Shown here: one piece after another, positions 1 through 11,440 of the stretch | How the letters are laid out: each line of letters begins with the position of its first letter | Numbering within the stretch: position 1 is the stretch's first letter | Origin: Sarcophilus harrisii | Taxonomy: Eukaryota; Chordata; Mammalia; Dasyuromorphia; Dasyuridae | DNA: 64,000 bases | Direction of reading: 5' to 3' | Assembly: GCF_902635505.1 (NCBI RefSeq) | Contig: NC_045428.1 | Span: 119,741,641-119,805,640, forward strand | Notes under the pieces: generated by a model | Told to the model about the DNA's origin: nothing | Database searches by the model: none | Seen by the model: the letters and a program-made list of their open reading frames with translations, nothing else | Translations under genes and position numbers: made by a program

Positions 1-1479
1 TCACAATTTTGGCAAAGTTGCAGGATACAAAATGCATCCACATAAATCATCAGGATTTTTATATATTAATAACAAAGTCCAACAGGAAGAGATACAAAGA
101 GAAATTCCATTTAAAATAACTGTTGATAATATAAAATATTTGGGAGTCTACCTGCCAAGACAAAGTCAGGAACTATATGAACACAACTACAAAATTTTCC
201 ACACAAATAAAGTCAGATCTAATCAATTGGAAAAATATCAAGTCCTCATGGGTAGGCCAAGCTAATATAATAAAAATGACAATACTTCCTAAATTAATCT
301 ACTTTTTTCTGTGCCATACCAATCAAACTCCCAAGAAATTATGTTGCAGCTCAAGAAAAAATTATAACAAAGTTCATCTGGAAGAACAACTGATCAAGAA
401 TTTCAAGGGAATTAATGAAAAAAATGCAAATGCTGTTCCAGATCTAAAACTATATTACAAAACAGCAGTCATCAAAACAATTTGGTACTGGCTAAGAAAT
501 AGAGTAGTCGATCAGTGGAATAGGGTTAGGGAATAGGAATAGGGAATAGGTTACAAAATAGTCAAAAACTATAGCAATCTAGTATTTGACAAACTCAAAG
601 ACCCCAGCTTTTGGGATAAGAATTTTGACAAAAACTGCTGGAAAAATTGGAAACTAGTATGGCAAAAACTAGGCATTGACCCACACCTAACACTGTATAT
701 CAGGATAAGGTCAAAAATGGGTTCATGATCTAGACATAAAGAATGATATAAATAAAATAGAAGAACAAAGGACAGTCTACCTCTCAGATCTGTGAGGAAA
801 GAAGGAATTTGTTACCAAAGAACTGGAAATCATTATTGAACAAAAGAATAGACAATTTTGATTACATCAAGTTAAAAAGGTTTTGTACAAACAAAACTAA
901 TGCAGACAGGATTATAGAAGAGAAGCAATAACTTGGGAAAACATTTTTACATTCAAAAGTTCTGATAAAGACCTCATTTCTAAAATATATAGAGAATTGA
1001 CTCAAATTTATAAGAATTCAAGCCATTCTCCAATTGATAAATGGTCAAAGGATATGAACAGACAATTTTCAGACAAAGAAATTAAAACTATTTCTAATCT
1101 TATGAAAAAATGCACTAAATCACTATTGATCAGAGAAATGGAAATTAAGACAACTCTGAGGTATCAGTACAAACCTCTCAGATTGGCTAAAATGATAGGA
1201 AAAGATAATGATGAATGTTGGAAGGGATGTGGGAAATACAGCAGCCCTTTTTGTAATGACAAGAAACTGGAAACTGAGTGGATGCCCATCAGTTGGAAAA
1301 TGATTGAATAAATTATGGTATATGAATGTTATGGAATATTATTGTTCTGTAAAAAAGATTAGCAGGATGATTTCAGAGAGGCCTGGAGAGACTTATATGA
1401 CCTGTTGCTAAGTAAAATGAGCAGAACCAGGAGATCATTGTATACGGCAACAACAAGATTGCATGAAGATCAATTCTGA
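1..1479 (+). pseudogene. L1 ORF2 remnant (C-terminal RT to C-terminal domain)
   Basis: Coding remnant of L1 ORF2, whose protein carries endonuclease and reverse transcriptase. Open pieces at 32-265, 177-536 and 997-1311 lie in different frames, so the gene has several frameshifts. The first piece contains the L1 RT motif IKYLGVYLPR (around residues 34-43). The third contains HSPIDKWSKDMNRQFSDKEI and EIKTTLRYQYKPLRLAKM, both typical of the L1 ORF2 C-terminus. The natural stop follows the DQF-like end at 1477-1479. A deletion near 1237 also removes coding sequence. Confidence 0.9.
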
Positions 1480-1880
1480 TGGATGTGGCTCTTTTCAACA
1501 ATGAGATGATTTAAACCTGTACCAATGACCTTGTGATGAAGAGAGCCATCTGCACCCAGAGAGAGGACTGTAGGAACTGAGTATGGACCTCAACATAGGA
1601 TTTTCACTCTTTTTGTTGTTGTTTGCTTGCATTTTATTTTCTTTCTCATTTTTTCCTTTTTGATTTGAATTTTCTTGTGCAGGAAGATAATTATATAAAT
1701 ATATATGCATATATTGGATTTAATGCATTTTTTTAACCATATTTAATATATAATGTATTATTTGCTATCTAGGGGAAGGGTAGGGTGAGGGGGGAAATTA
1801 CAAGGTTTTGCAAGGGTTAATGTTGAAAAATTATCTATGCCTATCTTTTGAAAATTAAAAACCTTTAATTAAAAAAAAAA
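1..1880 (+). mobile_element. L1 LINE, 3' part, entering from outside the window
   Basis: Marsupial L1 retrotransposon in sense orientation, cut by the window start. It holds the C-terminal half of ORF2 (to about 1479), then a 3'UTR with a G-rich tract near 1770-1793, and ends in an A-run at 1869-1880. The 3'UTR phrase TTTTGCAAGGGTTAATGTTG also occurs in the copy at 49187-50304, confirming the family. Compared with that copy, about 190 bp is missing near 1237, where the frame passes directly from a DECWKGCGKY-like stretch to the segment encoding ARNWKL-type residues. A short GGAATAGG/TAGGG duplication lies at 518-552. Not functional. Confidence 0.93.
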
Positions 1881-1882
1881 CC

Positions 1883-1996
1883 TGCCTGGAACTCAAAGGT
1901 AAGTGATCTTATTAAATTGACAGTATGAATCAGGCCTTGAACCTCAGCTCTTTTTCACTCCAAGGTTGGCTGTCTAGCTACTGCCTTGTTCTCACT
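1883..1996 (-). mobile_element. MIR/CORE-SINE fragment
   Basis: Antisense head of a CORE-SINE. The phrases CAGGCCTTGAACCTCAGCTC and CTCCAAGGTTGGCTGTCTA resemble the reverse complement of a SINE box B and head. Heavily mutated, so the call is tentative. Confidence 0.4.
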
Positions 1997-2184
1997 TTGT
2001 CTTTCTCTTTCTCATATATATTATCAAATGTATAATGTATACTAAATAAATATATTTCTAAAATTTTTATTAAAAATAAACAACAAATTCTACCTAATTA
2101 TTATTTCTGACAATCTATTGGAAGCTAGGAAGATGGAACTAAATCTGTGTCTATGAATTAAATCACTTGCTTTTTAAACCTTCC

Positions 2185-2300
2185 TAAAATGATTTGTAAG
2201 AGGAAATGGCAAACCACTCCAATATCTTTGCCAAAAAAACCCAAACAAAAAAAATCCAATTAGGGTCACAAAAAGTTGGACATAATTGAAACTGAACAAT
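2185..2300 (+). mobile_element. MAR1-type CORE-SINE, 3' half
   Basis: Sense 3' half of the marsupial SINE. It reads AGGAAATGGCAAACCACTCC, then ATCTTTGCC, then a GGGTCACAAAAAGTTGGACA-type BovB-like tail and an ACTGAACAA terminus. The tRNA-like head is absent. Confidence 0.8.
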
Positions 2301-2951
2301 AATGACTAGAAAAGAGCTTCAAATCAGAAATGGATTGCTGTCTTCTTTTCTTAATGACTGTTCAAATGTGGGTGGGAATGAAATCTCTTGAAATGAACTT
2401 AATAGGTTCTGAATACTGGACTTCCATAATTGAGATCCCACCCAAGCCTAATTGACTGTTGGACTATCTTCTAAAAGAAATAATTTTAAGAGTAGTTTTG
2501 TGCTGAGAAAGCAGGATTAAAGTATTTTGTTTCAAAATCATGCCATACTGCTAATGTAAACATCTCACAGGAAAAAATTTTAAAAGCTTCTAAAAAATGT
2601 CACGATGGAAAGAAATTAGTAATAGTTTTTGGTATTGATTTTAACTATATTTCCAACTTTGTTTCCCTCTAGTGCTCAAAAGTGAAAATTGCATGAATCT
2701 TATATAGGAATAATTCAAATTTGATAAAGTACATTTCTTTTAAAACTATAACTTTTTATTTATAAATCTATTTTTAAACATTTCACTTTTGCCATCTTTG
2801 ACAAATGAATGGATGAAATAAAAAGAGGAAAACATCCACTTAACAGTTTAAAGGATTATTTGTTTCATTTCTGCCCAGCAGACCATGACATTTTCCTATT
2901 CGCTTATTTTTGCCACATCTGGGCAATGCAGGGTGGATGTCAACACTTGAA

Positions 2952-3150
2952 TCCACAAACATTTGTTGAGCTAAAGGCAAAGTAGTATGCTAGACACTAG
3001 AGCAGGTACAAAGATAAAGACACATCTTGAGTAAGAAATAACTGAAGATAAATATAAAGTGCTATAAAAAGTCAAAGGACAGATGGATCAAAATAGTACT
3101 TTTATGGAATAAATGATATTTGAGCTGGGTATTGAATGGTGAATGATAGA
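2952..3150 (-). mobile_element. L2-class LINE 3' end, old
   Basis: Reads as the reverse complement of the L2 3' terminus (AAACATTTGTTGAGC, then a decayed CACTAG..AGGTACAAAGATAA run) and continues into a TTTGAGCTGGGTATTGAATG-type segment. Strongly diverged, coordinates approximate. Confidence 0.5.
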
Positions 3151-4309
3151 ACAGATTTTAATGGGAAACAAGGGGGGAACATCCCAATTCCAACAAGAGA
3201 AATAGTGCTAACTGACCTTCCCTGTTCCTGGTACAGAATGGAATATTCCAAATCACTGCCATTCATTTTTGTGGAAGTGAATATATGTAAATACTTAGAG
3301 GGACCAAATTCCAGTCATATATGACTCTTCACTGAAGAACTCAATTAAAATTAAAAAAGATTGGCTTGTCCTTCTGACTCTCATCATTTCCATCTTCAAA
3401 GTATGTGCACTATTCTTGAAAATTTGTTTGGAGGAGGGCAGAATCCATTGAGTACATATTCTGTCAATCCAGTATTTTTGTTGTTGTTGTTGTTGTTTCC
3501 CTTTCCTTTTTTTTTTTTTTAAAGCAGGTGAATTTCTGTGTTTCAAAAGGTCTGAATAATGGTGATTGTAATGATGGCCTCCACATTCCATCATGGTGTT
3601 AGCAGAGGTGTCCCTGCAAGTGGCAATGGTTGGATGCAGGGGAAGCATCTGTGAATATTCTAGTTCAGCTACTTCACTAACAAAGTTTCACTTATAGCTT
3701 TCAGACGACAAAGAAAAGGTAAATGTAGTGGCTGTGTTATGTTATGTGTTAGTGCATATGTTATATGAGGCTGAATGTTAACCTCCCAGACAGTTGTACT
3801 AGTAGTTAAAAATTGAGTTTCTGATGAGTTTCCAAATCTTGTTTAAAATATTATATTGGTGTATATGATAATTCTTTTATAGTTATCATTACTTTCTATT
3901 TAGGAATAAATGACTTGCCCTATGTGCAATGAAATAGTTCTTTCATACTTTTTCTTTAAACTCAAGCCCATTGACTACAAATCCAGAAATCTTTTTTATT
4001 ATACAACAGTCATGTAATTATAATCCATTTAGAACTTCTCTTCAGGAATGAAGTTAGGGATGAAAATATGAATTTAGGAAATATTATGTAAATATGATAG
4101 TTGAATGACTAGAAGTAGACTAAAGGGTTATTGGAGACCCTATAGAGCAGAGGAATGGTATGGATAAAACCTTGAGAAATGTGGACTTTAAGGTATCTGG
4201 AGGAATAAGAGGAGTCAGCAGGAAAAAAAAGAAAGAAGTCAGAGAGATAGGAGAAAAATAAAATGGATATAGCAGTCCAATGGAAGATAAAGTATTAAGA
4301 AAAATAATA
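3151..4309. other. No recognised gene or repeat
   Basis: About 1.2 kb with a (TTG)n/poly(T) tract at 3477-3522 and otherwise no repeat or exon I recognise. The open frames at 3136-3324 (+) and 3295-3648 (-) have no motif and the latter runs through the simple tract, so both are treated as chance. Confidence 0.5.
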
Positions 4310-4450
4310 GGGGCAGCTAGGTGGTGTAATGGATACAGCAGCAGCCCTGAGGTTAAGCAGACCTGAGTTCAAATTTGGCTTCAGACACTTAAAACTTCCT
4401 AGTTGTATGACCCTGGGCAAGTCACTTAACCCCAATTGCATCACGGGGGG
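4310..4450 (+). mobile_element. tRNA-headed marsupial SINE (WSINE/SINE1-like)
   Basis: Full-length short SINE. It starts GGGGCAGCTAGGTGGTGTAA (A-box region) and carries the B-box-like GAGTTCAAATTTGGC and the core CCTGGGCAAGTCACTTAACC. It ends at CCCCAATTGCATCA without the long 3' tail of MAR1. The head is tRNA-derived and drives pol III transcription in this class, and it is not a tRNA gene. Confidence 0.88.
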
Positions 4451-5082
4451 ATAAAAGATCAAGGAAAATGAGATCAGCAAAATCAGAACTATGTACACAT
4501 TAACTAAAACTAAGTTCAGGCATTTCAGTAGAGATTTTGGGAGGGGGAGTACAGAAACCAGATTGTATGGGATTCAGGAATGAATCATGGAGAATTAGAG
4601 AAAATTACAAATAGGAACTTTACTCTCTAGAAATTTGGTACTGGAAATGAGGCAGGTTCAAATGTAGCTTTTCTTTAAGGATAAAAGATATCTGGACTTT
4701 TTGGCAAGTAGAGAGAAAGAAGCTCATGGAAAAAGGAGAGAGTGTGATGTTAGCAACAAAAATGGAGATACTACCATTGGCAAAAAAATAAAGCTACCTT
4801 TTTCCTTGAGGCAGGAGGAAAAGAGAAGATGGGATGAACAAATACAGTAAAGTGTAAAGGCTTATAGGAGGGAATGCACTTGGAAATGTACTCAGTCATC
4901 TTGGGAAGGAAGAAGTTGAAATAATTTTTTGAGAATAAAGTATATGTGGTAGAGTTAGGGGCTTGGGGAAAGTAAAATATATACTTCTCATTGTTGATAA
5001 CCAAAGACAAACCTAGATATCACACCTTGTCTCTAGTTATTAGTGAATTCTTTCCATCCAGCATTATGCCAAGTGAAGCATT

Positions 5083-5331
5083 ATTGTTGTTTAGTCCTGG
5101 TCTGACTCTTCATGACCTCATGAACCATATTGCATCAATACTGTCCATGGCATTTTCTTGGCAAAGATACTGGAATAGTTTGCCATTTCCTTCTCCAGTG
5201 GATTAAGGCAAACAGAAACTAAATGATTTTCCCAGGACCCTATAGTTACTAAGTGTGTGAGGCTGGATTTGAATTCAAATCTATCTGACTCCAGACCCAG
5301 TATTCTATCCACTGAGACACCTAACTTCCTT
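5083..5331 (-). mobile_element. MAR1-type CORE-SINE, near full length
   Basis: Antisense copy. In plus-strand order it shows the tail (TTGTTGTTTAGTCC, GACTCTTCATGACC), TTCTTGGCAAAGATACTGGA, GCCATTTCCTTCTCCAGTGG, the core, GGATTTGAATTCAAATCT (B box) and the head complement ATTCTATCCACTGAGACACC. The 71-aa and 64-aa open frames over it are not genes. Confidence 0.88.
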
Positions 5332-5352
5332 GCTACAAGATTCAGATAGCCT

Positions 5353-5482
5353 TAGAGGAGAGAATAAGGCTGATGACTTTGCATATTCCTGCCTTGCTTG
5401 AATCCAGTTCACTTGTCAGTCAAGATATCACCTTCCTCATATTATTAGTCCTCTACCAGAATGAAGGATAAGCAAAAACAAT
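5353..5482 (+). mobile_element. RTE-tailed marsupial SINE, 3' half
   Basis: Sense 3' half of the SINE family whose fuller copies lie at 9058, 12448, 21145 and 25017 (-). It reads GAGAATAAGGCTGATGACTT, AATCCAGTTCACTTG and CAAGATATCACC and ends CAGAATGAAGGATAAGCAAAA. It lies right after an oppositely oriented MAR1 copy. Confidence 0.75.
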
Positions 5483-5741
5483 GTTAAGTGAAGATATAGC
5501 TGGGATGAGGTGCTAGAAATATATCCCATGACATATTTTAAAATTTAATCTACTTTATTTTTAATTTATGGAATAAATCAAACATTTCCATAACAATTTT
5601 AAAAAGGTCATTGTTCATGAAGCTTGCAAATCTATTATGTACAACTTGCTATTGCTTTAAAATAAATAATAAAGTTGTGGAAATATTTTTTTCTTCCCTT
5701 CCCCTGTGCTAGAGATGGCTATCATTAAACATAAATCTCTC

Positions 5742-5845
5742 TTTATGTATATACCATCTATATATCTATCGCTATATCTATGCATATGTATACATAGACA
5801 CAAATATACATACATGTATATATACATAGCTATATATATGTAAAA
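5742..5845. repeat. AT/ATCT-rich simple repeat
   Basis: Degenerate tandem run of TATATC, ATACATA and TATATATG units. Confidence 0.8.
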
Positions 5846-6653
5846 ATCATTCTATCTATACTTCTATTGATCAGTTCTTTCTCTAGATAGAGATAGCATC
5901 TTTCTTTATCTGTCCTTTGTATAATCTGCATTATTAACATTTTCTAGATAATTTTTCAAAGTCTAGACAAATACAATAACTCACACTTTGATTTGTCACA
6001 TTTGCTGATTCTGGAGGTATAAATGCTAAACCTGAAAATTTAACAATCAGTTCTGGCAAATCAGCTCCTGCTGGCTCCAGCCCATCCTTGGCTATAGCAT
6101 ACCTTGACCTTTCTGTAAGACAAGGTCTTTTGCATATTCTGTGACTTCCATGTAGCAAATTGGACAAATTCCTATCATGACATGTCTCTTGTCAGAATCT
6201 CTAATGTGGCAGGTCAATTATTGCTCCTATTTCTTCTTCAAAAGGCATTGGTTACCAGACAGACTAGAAGGAAAATACTTGATTTTCCTTCACTCTAGTC
6301 CAACCTCAGGATTTTTTAGATTTAAAATCTATCTTCTGATTCTTGATTTTCAGTCCTTACAAGAATTGGATGAGTATCCTTCAGAAGTTCTAGACCCACA
6401 TTTAGAAATAAAAGATATAACTAGGCCTTTAGGCAAATACAATGATATTTTCTTAGGTAACTTTTGACTCAACTGATCAGGGAAATTTGATCCACATAAC
6501 ATATAAAGAGATAAAATTAAAATTTCAGAAGCTAAAGGAAGTTTCTTGATTAGTTGGAAGTGGAATTAATCAAGCTGAGAAAAGGTTCATTTAAGTGAGA
6601 AGTTTTTCTTGACATTTTAAAAAAATCCATTTGGCACTAACCCTCAAAAAAAA

Positions 6654-6693
6654 GTGTGTGTGTGTGTGTGTCGGTGTGTGTGTGTGTGTGTGT
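6654..6693. repeat. (TG)n microsatellite
   Basis: About 40 bp of TG dinucleotides with one interruption near 6672. Confidence 0.95.
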
Positions 6694-6941
6694 ATTTATT
6701 TTGGATTTGCTCCTGTTTTATTCGTTGTGCTCTACCTTTAATTGTGAACAATATTCCCTCCACCAGATCCTCTATATGGGTATATATCAAACAATCATTT
6801 AATTTAGTTTTTTTTAATTAGTTAATTTTGTATTTAAACAGAAAATACATCAAAATGATTGTTTCAGCTTTTAAAAATTAGGAGGCTATAGAATTCTGCA
6901 ATGAATTTAGAATCATAGGTCCTGTGTTCAAATATTGATGC

Positions 6942-7785
6942 TGTCTGGGACAGCAAACATAACTCAAAATTACTACTCAGAGATATCTCAAAGTGAAGAA
7001 CAGAAGCTTTATTAAAATCTTGGGAAAAGTGGATGGTACACTCACTGGAGTCTCAGAGAGAAGAGGTTGATTTCACAAAGGCTGAGAGAGAATTTAAATG
7101 GTCAGGGAAAAAAAATTACAGAAACTATTTGCTCACCTATCTCCTGTTAATCCTCCTAAAATCATTGGCAAACTCGATTTTATTCCTTTATTTGTCTCTG
7201 GAATATAGGTGGGCTTTTTGTGGCACTAGGGTCTTGGTTAAGCAATACCTGTTTCAAAAGAAAGAGTCTGTTTTGTTTCTAAGGTTAATAATCAATTTAG
7301 AGGTTTCTCTTTCAATCAACAAATAGAGATTATCCAGTTTGTAGATTTCTTGAATATCTCCAGGCCATTAAATAGTCAGATTCTTCTCTAAGCAGTTATT
7401 TCTTAAATGTTTTCTCTTGGAGAGTCTTTGGTCTTCTTCCCAGAGCCTTAATGATTAAACCCTTGGTGTTGAGTCTTATTATTTGAGAAGTCCTCAGTTT
7501 ACCACAGTTTTCATTCATAGTTAAAGTGTTATAAAGTGTTACAATGTTTGTTACATTCCAGTCTGTTACAATGTTCACTCAAACCAATATGGTTGATTTG
7601 TTACAAATGTTTGCTCAAGCTTAGCTGGTCACAATACTTTAAATTATTTTAAATTCTTTATCATAATATTTATACATAGAATTTCATTCCCCAAACCCAT
7701 CATTTTACTTCATACATTAAAATCTTAATGGTAGCTTCAGTCTACCTTAATTAGTGATTTTATGAGAAACCACACAATCCCTCAC
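6942..7785 (-). mobile_element. Possible solo LTR remnant (endogenous retrovirus-like)
   Basis: Read on the minus strand, the left part looks like the 3' end of an LTR: a polyadenylation signal (AATAAAGCTTCTGTTC, from about 6985 leftward), a short downstream block, and a CA terminus at 6942. The right boundary is uncertain and no internal retroviral genes are seen. An old, decayed fossil if the call is right. The family is not recognised. Confidence 0.35.
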
Positions 7786-7867
7786 AAAAGTGATTATTCT
7801 GAGAAGTCTTCAGTTTCTCTGTTTCATTCAGTACTACTTCTTATGACCTATTTATATGTCTTTGGAT

Positions 7868-8665
7868 GAGAGTGTCAATGAGCATTTATTAAGATCTTAT
7901 TACATGCTCTGCCCCATGCTAACTTCTAGGGATACAATGAAAGGCACAAAATAGTCCCTGCTTTCAACAAACTCACAGTCTAATGGTGAAGACATTCTAC
8001 AAAGTAGCATATAGAAACAAATGGAGATGATTAAAAATGAGAAGGTACTAGAATTAACCAGGATTGGGAAAAGATTTTTGTAGAAGGTGGGATTTTAGCT
8101 AGGATTTGATGGAAGCCAGGGAGTCTAAGAAGCAGAGATGAGAAAGGAGAGAATTCTAGGTATGGGGAAATAATCGGAGATGGAGTGGTTGAAATATGTT
8201 ATGACAGGAGTAAGATAGAAGGAGGAAGAAGTCAGGTTTTAAAAGGCTTTGAGCAGCAAACAATAAATTTTATATTTACTCCTAAAGGTGATAGGGAGCC
8301 ACTGGAATTTATTTAATAAGGTTATGACAAGGTGAGACCTAGGTAATATTTATATAACTCTTCAAGGTTGGCAAAGTACTCTAAATATTCTGTCATTTTG
8401 TTTTAAGGGAAGATCATATTTATAACTAGATGAAGGATGGTCTATAGTAGGTAGAGACTCACATCTGGGACACAAACCAACAAGTGATTGAAATAGTCTA
8501 AGTGTGAGGAGATTAGGGCATGTAACAGATAGTGGCAGTGTCGAAGTAGAGAAGGAGACTTATAGGAGAGATGTTATCAGAGTAGAATTGACAACTGAAG
8601 AATAACTTAAATATGGGGGTTGAGAAAATAGGGAAATAAAGATGTCACCTAGGCTGAGGAAGCCA
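7868..8665 (-). mobile_element. L2-class LINE, 3' part with RT thumb region
   Basis: Antisense L2 remnant. The left end is the complement of the L2 3' terminus (AGCATTTATTAAGATCTTAT, AACTCACAGTCTAATGG). Around 8285-8320 the plus strand reads GTGATAGGGAGCCACTGGAA, whose complement encodes the L2 RT phrase LQWLPI. The segment 8341-8400 looks like an inserted MIR 3' end (TTTATATAACTCTTCAAGG), after which L2 sequence resumes. Many frame breaks, inactive. Confidence 0.78.
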
Positions 8666-8679
8666 CTTTTTGTTTCATC

Positions 8680-8820
8680 TGTCTATGTTTCAGTTTCCTT
8701 ATCTGTCAATCAATACATTGGACTAGCTGACCTCTAAGGTTCCTTCCCCTTCTAAATCTTATATTCCTATGAACCTTTAAGTCCCTTCTAGCTCTGAGAT
8801 TTCATGATTCAATCTTAAAT
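8680..8820 (+). mobile_element. MIR-like 3' fragment
   Basis: TTTCAGTTTCCTTATCTGTC core followed by GGACTAGCTGACCTCTAAGG and CCTTCCCCTTCTAAATC, the usual tail of an old CORE-SINE. It is followed by a partial duplicate of the tail. Confidence 0.55.
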
Positions 8821-9057
8821 ATCCAGAGATTTTGGTGACTCACTTTGAAAGAGATAAGGGAAATACATTTGGCAAAATAAGATCAAAAGTACCAGTCAGT
8901 AAACCTTTTATTTACTGAATACCTCAAATATTTTTGTTCTTCAATCACTTACCACATACTGTACCGCAAACTTTATTTTGGCATGGCATAGTACCATGCC
9001 AAGCAGAAAAGGTATCATTTTGGGACATTCATCCTGTGGAATATAAGCCCTTAATCA

Positions 9058-9322
9058 CTGAATGGGTGAGGTTTCAGACAAACTGAGACTTGGGAAAGAC
9101 CTTAATTTAGAAAGACCAAGATTGACCACTGCATCCTGGGTCATCACTAGTCATGTGGACTTTTATCTTGCCAATGGACTTAATGATTCTGGAGGACAGA
9201 GTGAGGCTATGGACTTCGCCCATCTTTGCCTCACTCATGTACAATTCATGTGAAAGTCAAGGTATCACCCTTGTGATGTCATCAGTTCTCTTCTAGAATG
9301 AAGGAAAAACAAGAATAACAAG
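9058..9322 (+). mobile_element. RTE-tailed marsupial SINE, near full length
   Basis: Begins around GAATGGGTGAGG, then TCAGACAAACTGAGACTTGG, GAAAGACCTTAATTTAGAAA, TGGGTCATCACTAGTCAT and GGAGGACAGAGTGAGGCTAT. It ends GTGATGTCATCAGTTCTCTT and GAATGAAGG, then an AAC-rich tail. The same layout recurs four more times in the window. The 63-aa frame at 9062-9253 is not a gene. Confidence 0.85.
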
Positions 9323-9794
9323 AAGCTCTTGAAAAACTGACTCATTATTTGTTCTGAATCCCTAATAGTTGAATGAATGAAGGTTGACTAAATGCCCCAA
9401 GTTTAAGATGGTAGTGTTTCAGAATATTTGATTCCCAGTTTCACAGCTTTTTGTATACTATTGGAGTTTGAGCTTTTATCCTTGGCGTCATTTAAAAACT
9501 GTGACTTTAAAAAAATGAAATAGGAATTAGGACTTTTAATTCTTTATCCTATTTGCTAGTGATTAGCTTACTCCTCAAATGCCATTTTGTACACTTTTTT
9601 GGCTGATAAAAAGTAAAATATGGATAATAATCTTTACTCAAGGCAATCAGAATTTGAAAGTGATTTGAACTCAGGTTCTCCTTACTCCAAGGGTATTGCT
9701 GTTTTCACTTTGTCACCTAAATGCCCTTTTACATACTTTAAATGTGTTGTGAAGTTTAATGAATCATGTTTTCTGTCGGCCCCTATAACTGGGA

Positions 9795-10025
9795 GATAGC
9801 AAATAATAGTAATTGATTTAGTAAATTAACAATTTACTAAATAGTAAAATTTAATAATAGTAAAAAGTAAATAATAAATAAAAATAGTAATAGTAAAAAA
9901 TTAGTAAAAATATAGTAAATTGTAAAAACGTTAAAAAAGTAAACTAGTAAATAAATAATAGTAAAAATAATAAATAAATAGTAAAACATATAGTAAATAT
10001 AATAGTTAAAATAGTGAAAAGAAAA
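9795..10025. repeat. AT-only minisatellite of TAGTAAA/AATAGTAAA units
   Basis: About 230 bp of degenerate tandem units (AATAGTAAA, TAGTAAAAA, AATAAATA), almost free of G+C except for the G of each TAG. The reverse frame gives a 75-aa Phe/Tyr/Ile-rich open frame (9837-10064), a by-product of composition. Confidence 0.85.
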
Positions 10026-10096
10026 AGAAAAGAACCACTGAAACTGAGGGAAAATAATCTCCAATTCTCTCCCTTTTAAAAAGGTTATTAGGAGTG

Positions 10097-10098
10097 TG

Positions 10099-10129
<31 letters not shown>

Positions 10130-10142
10130 GGATATGGATATG
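10097..10142. repeat. (TA)n with ATGGAT extension
   Basis: TA dinucleotide run followed by GGATATGGATATG. Confidence 0.9.
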
Positions 10143-10144
10143 TG

Positions 10145-10281
10145 AATTATGGGATTTTAGAGCTAGCAGGGATCTTTGCCCACATTTTCATTTTAGAGAA
10201 GGTAAATGAGGCACAGAGAAATTATGTAATCTTTCCAGAATCACCTAGGTAATAAGAAACAGAATCAAAGTTTGAATCTAG
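10145..10281 (-). mobile_element. MIR/CORE-SINE, antisense
   Basis: GGATTTTAGAGCTAGCAGGG, then CATTTTAGAGAAGG, GAGGCACAGAGAAATTATGT and AATCACCTAGGTAATAAG, the complement of an old CORE-SINE in its usual order. Confidence 0.6.
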
Positions 10282-10376
10282 GTTTGTTGTTGTTTGGTTA
10301 TTTCAGTGAGATCTAATTCTTTGCAACCCTATTTGGGGCTTTCCTGACAAAAATACTGGATGAAGGATTACCATGT
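10282..10376 (-). mobile_element. MAR1 3' tail, antisense
   Basis: TTGTTGTTGTTTGGTTATTTCAG-type start, then TTTGCAACCCTATTTGGGGC and CCTGACAAAAATACTGGATG. These match the complement of the MAR1 tail. The head and core are missing. Confidence 0.75.
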
Positions 10377-10564
10377 CTAAGAGAGAACAAATTTACTCTG
10401 CATGGATTCAGAGGGCAAATCTGTAACCAAACCAAAAGTAACCAAAAAGTAACCAAAAGTGAAAATGATAGAGACATATTTTCATTTAATCTAAAAATGA
10501 ATTTTCCAACAATAAAAGGTTTTCAAAAATGGATTTGATCCCCTTATTTTTCCATCACTTAAAG

Positions 10565-10685
10565 TATCAAGAAGTGACTGGAGGTTCACCTTTTCAGGGA
10601 TGTTGTTGAAAGCATTCTTTTATTTGCGAAGTTGGATTAAATAATCTTTAAAATCTCTTCCAACTCTAAAATTCTCTGATTTTAC
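10565..10685 (+). mobile_element. L3/CR1 LINE 3' end
   Basis: Sense 3' terminus of a CR1-superfamily LINE: TTCAGGGATGTTGTTGAAAG, GTTGGATTAAATAATC, CTCTTCCAACTCTAAAATTC, TCTGATT. This is the L3/CR1 ending (gttggac..gatgg..ccttccaactct..ttctgtgatt) in decayed form. Confidence 0.65.
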
Positions 10686-11440
10686 ATTGTGGGATTTTGT
10701 TTTTATTTATTTATTTATTAAAAAAAACATTATGTGTTTTTACAGTCATTCTCTCTGAGTTCAACCATTTCTTGTTTCTACCACTCCCCAAAGAAAAATA
10801 GAAGGTTGCAAAGCCAGAAAAAAAACCTTCTTCTGAAAAACAGAGGCCATAAATATTTCAACACACATGCCCAAGTACATCATAATTAAATTTCCATCAA
10901 AAAAAGCTGAAAATTTTTGACAAAGTTAAAAGGAAAAGGTATTAGTTTGTGTCTTTCAGAGTAAAAATAAGTGCATTTTACTTGATTTCCATGTGATTTC
11001 CAATGAATAAGCCTTAAATGAGCTCAAGAGACACAATTTCATGGTAGTTTTTATCCTCATAGCTTAGTGAAGGCAAATGCCATTGTCTTATTTTCTTTCT
11101 ATGACACTATGCAAGCTTAATAGAATTAGAAGACTTTTAAAAATTATTGGGCTCTTCCTAGTGGTGATGGGGCACAATCTGATAATTAGTGAAAATTCTT
11201 GAGGCTTTTTCTGATGGTGATGACTGCCAGCTGGACAATACTGTGAATTCAAATGCCAAGAGCCCAGGCTACTATTCTTTTAATTCTATTTTCCAACTTG
11301 ATAAAGAATGTGTTAGTAGCTTAGGGACTTGGCTCAGTGATCAGAAATATCACAAAGGTACCATTTGTCAACACTATGAAATTAAAGCTATGATGAAAAT
11401 GTTTTTAAGGCATTTCCTCTGTTGAGAATAAATGACATAA

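Noticed and set aside
518-552. TTAGGG-like and GGAATAGG repeats
   Set aside because: A short local duplication inside L1 ORF2, not telomeric.
4310-4400. tRNA-like A and B boxes as a tRNA gene
   Set aside because: They belong to the tRNA-derived head of a SINE; no cloverleaf with acceptor stem follows, and the same head recurs many times in the window.
6654-6693. Regularly spaced repeats considered as a CRISPR array
   Set aside because: A TG microsatellite; no direct repeats with unique spacers exist anywhere in the window, and the DNA is mammalian.
9837-10064. 75-aa Phe/Tyr/Ile-rich minus frame as a membrane peptide
   Set aside because: Antisense of the TAGTAAA minisatellite.
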